Shown: positions 46,301 through 58,300 of the stretch, piece after piece
Layout: each line of letters begins with the position of its first letter
How positions within the stretch are numbered: position 1 is the first letter of the stretch
Assembly: GCA_013396525.1 (NCBI GenBank)
Contig: VWYX01000846.1
Span: 62,001-126,000, forward strand
Length of the DNA stretch: 64,000 nt
Reading direction: 5' to 3'
Origin: Chaetorhynchus papuensis
Taxonomy: Eukaryota; Chordata; Aves; Passeriformes; Rhipiduridae
Made by a program: the position numbers and the translations under genes
The notes under the pieces: generated by a model
The model's input: the letters and a program-made list of their open reading frames with translations, nothing else
Database searches by the model: none
Told to the model about the DNA's origin: nothing

Positions 46301-49300
46301 CATTTTGTCAGGTTGTCTCAGTGTTTGAAGCAATGGGTGATGGGTCTCCAGCTGCAAATCAGCACAACCCCTCTGATTTGTACTGGATACTGATAAAGCA
46401 CTGGAATGGTCTGCCCGGGGAGGTGGTGGAGTCACCATCCCTGGATGTGTTTAAAAAGAGATTGGATGTGGCACTTGGTGCCATGGTTTAGTTGAGGTGT
46501 TGGGGCAGGGGTTGGACTCGATGATCTTGAAGGTCTCTTCCAACCTGGTGATTCTGTGATTCTGTGATTTGCTGTAGCAGGGCCTCTGATGTGCCCACAT
46601 CAGGTACCTCTCTTTTGATACCAACTTTTTCACCTCTTGCTCCTGCAGTGGGCACAGTGGATCAGGAAAAACAGAAGCTGCCAGGGCCATCGTGCAATAC
46701 CTGACCATGCTGTACCAGGGATCTGACAGCCACAGGATCAGACAGGTAAGAGGCAACTGAGCTTGGCTGGAGGCTGTGAGGGTTGGGCAGGGAAAAGAAG
46801 CCAAAGACAGGGGAGAGAGGCCATGCTGCTGATGTTATTTCTTTGGCTGGACTTGGGATGGTTTGTGGCCCAAGGTGAAGCTCCCATAAAGACACAAGGA
46901 CAGCTGGTGTATTTGTAGTTCTGTGTTTTAATACCTGGGAGATCTGATGCTGTGAAAGGCTCTGTATCTGAACTGAGAGCTGGTAGCTGCCATAGAGAGC
47001 TTTTAGCAGAGTCTGGGAGGTGAATCTGAACAAACACAGAGCAAAAGTAAAGTGAAAGATTGTAGCAGCGAGGGTGAAGAGCTCACAGAGCAACTCACCA
47101 GGGGCTAGAGATAATGATATCAGGATACATTCAAAAAGACATCTTTTACCCACTTAAGAATTATATCAGTGAAGTCCCACTTTTTTATATATTTTCAAAC
47201 CGACCGGTACATAAGCCCCTTTAGAGTTTAAAACCCTGTGATTGCTACTGAAGCGTTCCTTCCCTCTCTTCTTTAAAGCCCTGCAATGTCCTACCCATCC
47301 TGGAGAGTTTTGGAAATGCCAGAACCATCCTCAATGACAACTCCAGCCGTTTTGGGAAGCTGCTGAACGTCCACCTGCGACAGTGAGTTGAAGAATCCCC
47401 TTGGGGTCCCTCCAGCTGCCAAGGGGTGCTTGAGTGAGACCAGGTGGGGCAGTGCTGAGAGCTCACGCAATAACCCTCCCTCCCCTTCACTCTTGTTGTT
47501 ATCAGGGCAGGAAGAGGGTTAGTTTACACCCTTATTTTGCTTTTTTTGTGTTTCCTCCACAAAAGAACAGATCCTACTTCTCAAGATAAGTGTTAGATTA
47601 AGAACATAAGAATGGCTGCACTGGTTTCTACCAAGGACCCATCTGACAGCCTCCTGTGTCCCCAGTACTGGCCTCGAGCACTGCCTGAGGCAAGAACAGC
47701 CCAAATATACACGATGCTTTTCCCTAACACCCCACGAGCTCTTCAACATTTGCAGCAGCTCAGGAGTTTTCCCAACATTTGCAGCAGCTCAGGAGTTTTC
47801 CCGAGTCTCCAGTGTTTTTCCAGTTTCCTCTTGGACTTACACAAACTTCACTTCATGCCTCTGCAGCAGCCTTCAGCAAGTGTTCCACAGGTCTAACCAG
47901 TTCTGTGAAAAACACCTTTCTGTTTTGAGCCTGCCTCCTTTCGAACTCCTGGGTTTGGCTGGTTTGTTTGGGTTTCTTCTGACTCTTGTCAAGCACTGAG
48001 CTGATTCTTTCATGGAACTGTCTATCAAAACCCTCAGGTCTCAGTCCTGAGGAGCAATGGTTCAATTGGAGCCTGTCTGTCTGTATGTGAAGCTGGGTCT
48101 GTACCCGTCACTTCACATTTATCTACAGCGGGTTTCATGTGCCATTTTCTTGCTCACTCACTCTGCACTGTAAGGTCTGTCTGCATTTATTCACAGTTGG
48201 CCTTCATCCTCATTGCCTTGAATAATTTCATACAAGCAGGAAACTTTGTCCCATTGCTGTTCAGCTCCTCTTCTAGGTCACTTCTCAAACCCTCAGCTGC
48301 ACTCACAGGTCAGGCACAGACACTTTGTGGAACTCTAATGGTTGTTTCAGACTGCTAAGAGGATTCACCTTTGTTCCTACCCACGTTAGGACTTTCCTTC
48401 TTATTCCACGGTTGCTTGGTTTCCCTGAAGGTCCCACCATTTTGTCAAAATATTTTGGAAATCCACGTAGATTATGTCCCTTAGATCATTCTTGTCTGCA
48501 CAAAACCTGTCCCCAGCTTCTGACAGGATCTGCTGTTGTCTTGTGCTCAGTGGCATCGTGGTGGGCACATCCATCTCCCAGTACCTGCTGGAGAAGTCTC
48601 GTGTGGTGTTTCAGGTGAGGACCAGTGGCCCCCCTCTCTCCCTTATCAACATTTAATTTTAAATTTGCCGTTAAATAACAGGGATGGGAATTAATATGAG
48701 AATTGCTTTCCATTTCTTCTACTAGCAAGAACTATGTCCCCTCTGTGTAGCACAGGGGGGTCACTTCTTTTATTTGAATAACATAGGAGATTTCTCTGCC
48801 TCAAACAGGTTGAATTAAGCCATTTATTAGGGATTACGGAAAGCTAAATGTTCCCTCAATTAGTTTTTCTTAATGTCTGGAGTGTGGAAATGGTCAAATA
48901 TGAGAGCTGTGTGAAAAGGACTGCTCTCAGATGGAAAGTTCTTAAGGTGTCAGTGGGAAACCCTGGAAACTTTTCAAATTCTGTGGTTCTGGCCTCATCC
49001 TGCTGACCCCAGAATCTGTGTCCTGCTCTGTGAGAGCATTCTGTAAGGGTTTGGAGATGGATGTGAATCAACCCCATGAATGTTTCTCATCAGGCCCATG
49101 GTGAGAGGAACTACCACGTGTTTTACGAGCTGCTGGCAGGGCTGCCCGTGGAGCAGAAAGAGGAGATGTACTTGCAGGAGGCAGAGTCCTACTTTTACCT
49201 GAACCAGGTGAGTGAGCTGAGGGTGCTCTGCAGCAGCTGGCAGAGAGAAAGGGCCAAGGCATCCTTTTTGTTTGGTTAGAGAGGCACCAAGTCACTTTGC

Positions 49301-52300
49301 TCCCCTACAAAGGACTCTCAAGACAATGCTAAAGTCGGCTCTGCTCCTTCTCATACTCTGCTCCTTCTCATACCTGATCTAAGAATCAACATCTTTGTCT
49401 ATTTTGCGATCATTTTCTCACCTCTCAGGCCCTTTCTACTCTGAAAGGACGGAGTTTAACAAGGAGTCGTTGCGTAGACTCACGGCTCCATCGTGTGGTG
49501 TAAAACCCCTTTTGTCACTGCCTGTCCATGCATTTGCAATTTACTGTGGGATTGCAGGGAGGGTTCCTTTCTACCGCCTGCAAAACACCTGCTTTATTGA
49601 CTGAATCAATGGGGGCAGAGATTTTAAACCGCTGAAATGTACTGCTGATTGCAATTAATTAAATTGGAAATTTGTTTGTCAGACGTACATCAAGTCACAA
49701 TCTTGGAACTTTTTTTTTTTTGTCTGTGTGGCTTTTGTTTTGTTTGGGGTTTTTTAAGATTGTTTTCCATAATCAAGGAGGTCACAACAATAGCAAGAGA
49801 TTTTTCCTATTTCAGCGTGAGTCAGCTTTCCCAGGTGGCAAATTCAAACTCTTCACAGCAGCTGCGGTCAGGAGGAATACTCGGCAGTGATTGCTATCAC
49901 CTTGCCTTCAGGCGAGGAATGGACAAGTACCATTAATGACTCAAGGATGGAGGGCAATTAAGGGCCAAGCCCTTCATGTCTGATTGATGGCTCCTGGCTG
50001 GCAAAGCATTGTAAAGCAAAGTCTTCCAGGTGATAATTAACAGGAATATCCCAGCCTGCTGCAGAGAAGGACAGGGAAAAGGTCAGATCATATGCAAGAG
50101 GTAGCAAACACTGACAAAATCTCTCTCGGATCTCGGCATGGAGAAGCCCAAGGGCTGCCTGGACCTCATCCTTGTCTCACCAGAATCTGCTGGGAGAGCT
50201 GGGAACTGTGGTCAAAGAATGCCCTTGAACACAAACAGGTTCTGCAGAACCCCCTGACCCAGGATTTCTGTGACCTTTGGGGTCACAGGCAGTTGCTGGG
50301 AGTGTTCTTCTGTAGAGAAAAAAAGAAGCAGAGGAGCAATAAGCCCATGTTGTATTGAAGCTCTGTGGCCGAGGTGAGACAGGCTGTAACCCCGGGTGGC
50401 TATCTGGGTGCATGGAACCCCATCTGCCATGATACATCGGGTTCTGGTACCATTTGAGGGAGCAACTCTGCCATAATTTACTTGGGAGTCGACTCTAGCA
50501 CCACTCCTCCTCTCAAGCTGCACCCCAGCAGTGGGCAGGGGGATCCTGGGGAGCTTGTACTGGAATTACAACAGAAACTTGGCATGTGTGGGTGAGAGAG
50601 ACTTTAATCTCAGTACTCCAGAGAGAAAAGAGACTGGCCCCTCACAAGTGTTGAGTTTCCACTAGTGGTTTCTTTGGTCTCTTTACTTCAGATCCCTCCA
50701 GTCCTTCAAACACTGAACTACTGCTCTGAAGATTCCTGCTCGTGGCTTAACCCCTGCCTGGGGCTGAAGGGGCTGATCACGATTATCTGTCCCTTTCCTC
50801 TCAGGGCAGAGCATGTGAAGTGATAGGGAAGGAGGACAGTCAGGATTTTCTGGTCTTGGTGCAAGCTCTGGAGGGAATCAGCCTCTCGGACGATCAGCTG
50901 AGCTCCACCTGGGCTGTCCTGGCTGCCATTCTGCAGCTGGGGAACATCTGCTTTACCTCCTATGAGGTACAGTAACCCCGACAGCTTGGGAACGGGATAT
51001 TTGTGCTGAATATTGCTGTTCTCCCATGTGGTAGGACAGAGAACATGATTCCTGACTGAAGATGACATCCTTTGAAGACCTTTTTGTCCTTTTGGTGTTG
51101 GGATCTAGGCAGGGACAGAAGATGGGGGCAACCACAAGTCATTAGAGCTTGGGTGGCTTTTTAAGGAGCCAAAATGAATCTGGGGTTCTGCTCAGGCTGT
51201 GACCGGCTCTGTGCAGCTGAGGTGCTGTTGACAATATTAATACAAGAGGGACCTTGTATCCCATCCACTGTTCCTATCTATAATACATAATATAATTATA
51301 TAATTACTACTGTATAATAGCAATATATATATAGAGAGAGAGATAGATAGTAATATATATTAAAGAACACTTTATTATTTAGAAAGGATCCTTTGAACAC
51401 GCAGCCATCGCCAGCGACACCGAGATTCAGATTGTGGCCAATTTGTTGTGTGTCTCAGCAGAATTCCTGCAGAGTGCTGTCACCCACCGTGTCACTGTGA
51501 GTACCCTTCTGGTAATTTCTCATTCCTCCTGAAGCATGGGGTGTCCTGCTCTAATGTCCTAACCTTAGAAGGCTCAAAATCTGGGATGTAACAGCAGGAA
51601 TAAAATGGTTGGGATGGGCTGAACCCCTCAAGGCAGCTCTGTAAAGATGGTAGAACTCGCATCTAGGAGGGCTCTTTTCTCACGAGTGGCTTCAGGTTTA
51701 TCACTTTGGCCAGTTGACTCCCACCTCTGGCAGCAACACTCTGGGCTTAGTTTTTCTTTTGATACCTGGGTAAATTCTCAGCCAAATAGAAATATATATC
51801 CATTTATTAACTGGGTTGACTTCCTTGTTGATTAAAAAAAAGAAAAAAAATGTGGTTTTGTGAGATGATAACAGTAAATTCTGTCTCTTTATGTATCTAG
51901 GTTACATCTTACGATCGGATCTTCACCCCTCTGTCTGTAGAAGGAGCCATTGATGCCAGGTGACTTCTGCTGATGTCTGGGTGGGTGAGATGCACCCAGG
52001 GGTGCTGTCTTTGCAGTAACTGGTTCTTCTCCCTTCTCCCACTCAGGGACTCCATTGCCAAGGCTCTGTACTACCTGCTCTTCGAGTGGCTGCTGCTGAG
52101 GATCAATGAGTGGTTGGCTCCCTGGGAATCCGACTGTGCCGTGGGCATTGTGGACATCCATGGGTTTGAGGTTATTTATCATGTTCTTTTGCTTTGGCCT
52201 GGGCAGTGAGGGCATGTGCTCATCATGGCATTGGAGTTTTTTACGTGGGACTCCTGTTAGAACCTGTGTGTCCCAGTGAATGCTGACACCAATGCAATAC

Positions 52301-55300
52301 AGAGGCGGGGCTGTGCATCCAGGAGATCTTTCTTCTTTACGCTCCTTCACAGCTTGTCTCATCTCTTGCTGTTCAGCCTAGTCAGTAAGCCAGGCTGAGA
52401 GCTTGCAAACCAGACAGAGGATGGTTTGAACTGCTGGGGTTCGTTCACACTGGCCAGAACCAGCAGCTCAGCTCAGCCTGTGCAGCATTCACGGGGAGCC
52501 ACAGCTCCCTGGGCCTTGGAAGGGATGATCCCTTTTTGTCTTCGCAGGATCTGGGGGTGAACAGCTTGGAGCAGCTCTGCATCAACTTTGCCAATGAGCA
52601 CCTCCAGTGGTTCTTCAGCCAGACCGTCATTGCCCAGGAAGAGGTGAGTGGAACCCAGTGGAATTCACACCACCTTAAGGCAGCACATGTGGAATGAGCT
52701 GGGACATCCTCAGAGTATCCTTCAGCAGGGAACAGGAAGCTGAATGGTCCTCTTAAGCAATATCCATGGAATCCTAGTCCAAAGAGCTGCCTATTTAATA
52801 TCTTTTACTAATTCTGCAGTAAATTAAGGGAAGAAGATTTTGTCAGTACCTTGCTCCCTTTTCTAGGTAAGTGAGTTGGTCAGGGTCAAAGAGCCCAAAC
52901 CTCAGTGGGTACTTTTAAAGCCCATTTGGCTTCTTTGTAGCATTTTCTGTAGCACTTATGTCCTGGGGATGAAAGTGTATTTATCAGACTTGTTGCCTTT
53001 TACAGTTCACTTTATCACTCAGCTTAGCAGCCTTCCTCTCTCAGATCAGGAAAATCATTAGTGGCTTTAGAACAAGTTTCATGAGACAAAACCAGACAAT
53101 TCTAGGCAAGTTCTTAACAGCAGTGAAACACTAACTTCCTGATAAACAACTCAAACCCTCTATTAACTCCCTCCATTTTTCCTTGTTTGCATGGCTGGAT
53201 TTGGCCTTTAACATGCAGGAGGAATACAGCCAGGAGCAGTTAGCTTGGATTCCTATTTCCAAGATGTACAGCAAGTCGTGCCTGGATTTCCTTACTGCAA
53301 AGCCCCATGGCATCCTGTGCATCCTGGATGACCAGACATCCCTGACTCAGGTGAGGAGCTCTCAGCCTCTCCTGGGATCCCTTTCACAGGATGGTTAAGG
53401 TGAGGCTGTTTTCCAGAATGATTGCACAAGTGTTCAGCATTTTTACCTTCAGTTTAACAGTGACTTTTCAGCCTACTAAGTGTGTTGCAGCATCAGAAAA
53501 TGGGTTTGTCATCTCCTTTACAGGCCACAGACCACACTTTCCTCCAGAAGTGTCATTACCACCATGGAAACAGCCCCTGGTACACCAAGCCCAAGCTGCC
53601 TTTGCCAGAGTTCACTGTGCAGCACTACGCTGGCCCTGTCACCTACCAGGTGAGCTGGCAGGGGCTCGAGCAGCTGGGGCAATAACCCATCCTGGGGACA
53701 AGCTGTGGGTGTCCTGATGGACCAGCTCTGTGATCAACGCTCTCCCCGTGTGACTGCACATCCCTCTAGAGCACCAGTTTATCAGAAGAGAGGAGATTGT
53801 TATTAAGAGAGGCAACTAAGCTGCCTCTGGGCAGAAGCAAAATAGGAATTGCCCTCAGTGACACAACAGCCTCAGAGCCCTGGAAATCCAGGAAAGCTCT
53901 TGCTGCCAGAAAAAGAAGTGAGAGGTCAAAGCCTGCTGGGCGATGTGGAGGGGGAAAGGAGCAATCCCTTCTAAAAGCAGAAGTCATTGTCCCCTCCACC
54001 CTGGTGGCAGCAGGAAGAACCAGCTTCATTCTCCAGGGCTTTTCCCTTGTTCCACCTCTCCAGCTGCCTGCCCCCAGCCCAAGTGTGTGAAACAGGGGTG
54101 TTTGTCTGTCTGAGTGGTCTGAATGGAGCATCAAATCAGACTTTGCGTCTGCAGGTCCACAAGTTTCTCAATAAAAACCGTGACCAGCTGCGGCCAGAGG
54201 TGCTGGATATCTTCTCCCAGAGCCGCCTCAAGGTACTGCAGTGGGTCAGGAGGAAGATCTCTATTGCAGACACCCAATAATCCACTCGTTATCTTTATGT
54301 GAGAATGATCCACTCATTATCTTTATGTGAGAAGCAGAAAGATCCTGATCAGCTGTCAGGAGAACCTGGAGAAGTCACAAGATTTATTTTACTGAATTTA
54401 CTTGGGAATTGAGCAAATTGTCTTTGCCCACAATTGATGCATTTTATATATAAATCACACAGACTGCCCAAGGATGCAGCTGCATTCCTGACACTGCCAG
54501 GGGCAAGGGAAAATGGCCCTCTTAAGTTTCAGGTAGAAGAGATTCTTCTTTCCATGTAGTTCAGAGAGTTTTAGTAATTTCTTTGTTTTTGCAGGTGGTG
54601 TCTCACATTTTCCAGAGGGCTAAAGCTGCCTATGGTCAGCAAAGGGAGCTGGGGACCAGGGGCAAAGGGCTCAGGCCTCAGGCCTCCACACTGGTGTCCA
54701 AATTCCAGCAGTCTTTGCAGGACCTCACAGCCAAGCTGAGAGGGTGAGAGATGCTGTTGGCACCCAGAAGTGTGAAGTCTTCCAGGGTCAGCACAGAGAG
54801 GAGGGTGATCCAGGGTTCTTCCTTCTGTTTTCCAGGAGCCATGCCTTCTTCATCCGGTGTATCACCCCTAATCCCAGGAAGGTAGGACAGCACCCCGAGC
54901 TCCTTATGGAGTCCCTCAGTTCCTTCATTCTTCTCCAACAGCTCTCCTTTCACAGCTGGGATTTAAATTTCTTTGTTTCATTTGATAGCTTGAGACTTTT
55001 CTTCCCCGTTCTGTGTCCCACCCTTCCCTGTGGCCGTGTGAGTCAATCCCGTGCTGCCGGAGCAGAAGCCAGGGTCAGTTTGGCACCAAAGTATCCCTGG
55101 GCTTTGTGTTCCACGGCCCACAGCCCACGGCAAGATCCAATCCAAGGACAGGACAAGAGGAGGAGACCCTTTCTAAACTCCCTGCCTTCACTCTCCTTTC
55201 TTTAGTTTTTCTTCATTTCTTGTTTTTAATTTTTTCCTCTGCTTTATCTTCGCAGCTGTCGAATATCTTTGATGTGGAATACGTCAACTGTCAGCTGCGG

Positions 55301-58300
55301 CATTCCGGGATACTGGAGGCCATCCACATTCAGAAGGAGGGATACCCAGTCCGTCTGCCATTCCAGAGCTTCCTGGCCAGGTATGGGGGATACCCCAGCC
55401 CCGGATGATTTGTTCTCTGAGGGCTCCACGTACAGCCCTGGTTTTTGTCACACCCCTCCTCCTGTCCCAGGTATGGGCTCCTGGCTGGCAGCAGGCCCAG
55501 CAGCTCGGAGCAGAGGGAAGGCTGTGCAGCAGTGCTGGCTCACGTGGTGGGGAACCCCTCGGACCTCTATCAGATTGGAGTGACAAAGGTGATGCCTACA
55601 GAGAATCCCACCTGGGCTGCACAGCCCCACCCACCCATTCCCAGGCTGGCAGAGCATGGAGAGGAGCTCAGCCTCGGCCCAAAGGAGGGCCTTGCACACC
55701 TTCCCCTCTCACCTTTGCCTCTTGTCTCAAGTACTAAGGAGGCATTTTTAGCACTTCAGATTAACAGGAGACTCCAGCTCCAGGCTGTTGTAGCATGGCC
55801 AGGTCCTTTGTATACCCAGCATTCCTGGGCTTCTGCTTTTGCTGCCTGCTAACCTTCACCACTCCCTGATTCCTTGTCCTCCCCAAATACATCCGTCTCT
55901 GTCACCTGCACCTGTACCTCCTGCCCTCCCCAGTTTCCTTACAAGAACCCTTAAAGGCTACGAAGGGACAAACCAGCAGTTTTTATTATTGATCAGCTCT
56001 GGGAGAAGCTGCTGCTTCCCTCGTGGTCAGCAGCTGCTGTCTCTGCCCAGGTGTTTCTGAAGGAGAAGGCCAGGCAGCTGCTGGAGAGACGATGGATCCA
56101 GAGGCAGAGCTGGGCCGTTGTCACTCTGCAGAGGAAATTCCGACGCCTCCTTCACCGCCGGCGCCTCCGTGTCCTCCAGGAGAAGGTCACGGTCATCCAG
56201 GCTCACTTCCGAGGTTACCAGGCAAGGTCAGGAGCCAAAGGCCAGCCAAGGGACAGCCCTTTGGCCTTGCCAAGGGACAGCCGGCTGCAGATGTCCAGGC
56301 CCCTCCTCGTGTTGGCTCCTGGCCTGTTCCATGTGTGTTTGTGGCTGATGCTTCCCTCACCAGCCAATTCTTTTCTTTTCTTTTCTCAACCTCTAGGAAG
56401 CGTTACAGGAGGCTGAAGAAGACTTTGGTGCAATTTAAAACCATGATTTTAATCTCCAGACCCTTTATTCGAAGGAGGAAGCGCTGCCAGGTAACAACAG
56501 CCCTCTCAGAACAAGGTGTAGAGGAGGGGCTATTTCTGCCCTAAGCAGAGCGAGCTGGGGACTGGGTGAGGCCAGGGCAGGGATGGCTCTGGAAGGTTTG
56601 TTGGGAAAGATCCAGAGAGGTGTCCTTCACCTGTCTCTGTCTGACATAAACATAGTCAAATGAAGGAAGAACCGAGGCTGGAGCCTTCTCTAAATTACAT
56701 TCAGAATTGGCACAGGTATTGCAAACACAGCTGATCCATGGGTCTGGCTGTGTGAGCTTCTCCAGGCTGCCCTACATGAGACAAGAGCTGGTTCCATCTG
56801 TGATCTTCAGAGCTGCTGTTCTGCTCAAGCTGTAAGGAGTCATTCCCCTTGCTCTTTTTGTTGCCCAGTTCAATTTCTGATGGTGACTGAAATGCAAAAT
56901 TTTTCAGTCCACAATGATCCTCCCCTGATCCCTTTCAGATGCCTCAGGCTGCTCAAGCCCTTGGCCTCTTGGGAATCAGCTGGGGTGAGAAGAGGATGGC
57001 AGGTTTTTGAGAAGATGGAAAATGGTGTACAGGAGAGAGCCATGGTTCTGCCAAATGGGTATAATGTACTCTGCACAAAGTATTAAAATAAAATTGGGAA
57101 GAGGAAATCAGACCACTCATCCTTAGAGTAGGAGCAAACACCTCATGGCTGTCAGCTTTGTGAGGGAAGGACCCAGCACAGCTGCTGGCATGGCTGAGGG
57201 CATGGTGGGGCAGAGGGTTAAGGACAGTGGTGTTGATACAAACCTGCAGAGGTGCCTCCTCTCCTGCCATGCCCAGCACAGTGTGAGTTTCTGTTCTGTT
57301 TCTTGCCCTTCCCACTTGGACAGGATCCAGCTTTTCTTTCTCCCAGGTAACCACAACAGTGCAGCTCTTTTGAATCTACTTCTGTTCCTTCAGTGTTTGT
57401 TTGCTGAGGTCTCTGTACATGCAGTAGCAGCAGCAAAGGTCTCAAAGTTCACCTGCTTCAAAGTTCCTCCTTTCCCCCCACCCCACGGCCCTGCCTTTTG
57501 GACTTTAGCCTGCCACTGTCTTTCTCAGCCCAGCCCTCATAACCTCCATGTAGTCACACTGCTCTGCACCACTGACAGGCAGGAGATAGAGAGGCAGAGA
57601 CAGAGACCCTTCTTCCCCATATCGGAGCAGGAGTCAGGTGAGTGATGAGGCTGGGGAACCATAGAATGGATGGCAAAGGGCAGAGCTGTGAGGGAGTTTA
57701 GCTTTTGGTATCCCTCCCACCCTTCTGAAGGGTTTCCTCTCCATGGCGAGCTCATCTGTCCGTGTTCAGGCTGTTACCTTGTGTTTTGATGCTGGAGGAA
57801 CATTTCTGGCAACTTCTGGGTGATTCTTTTGTCCTGAGCCACATCAAATGCTCAGCAAGGGAAGGTGTGGCATGGTGCTGGGCAGGTGGTGGAGGCTCCT
57901 GCTGTCGAATTGTGTCGTGCAGGGCAGGAGGTGTTTCAGCAAAGCTCGGGTCTTTGCCTGGGCAGCCCCTTCTCGATACGCTGTGTTGGGGTCCCAAGGA
58001 GGCTCTGTAGCTGTTCTGTCATTTTATCTTCTGGAGCAGGACACCAGCTCCTGCCCACCCACAGCATCTGCCCCCAGAATAGTTGCAAGTGACTTCATAC
58101 ACATCTTTTCCCACCCTCCATCCCCTTTTCATCTCCTAACAGCAGGAGTTAAGGGAAAGGAAACAAAGAAGGAGCTCTCTGGCCTGTGGTGACACAGAGA
58201 ACAGTCCCAGCCAAGGAATGGTGAGTTGTCAAACAGTCTGGGAGGGTCTGAGATGAAAAAATCAGGTTCTCCAGGTGTTCACCCTCCCTTGTGCCTCCTC

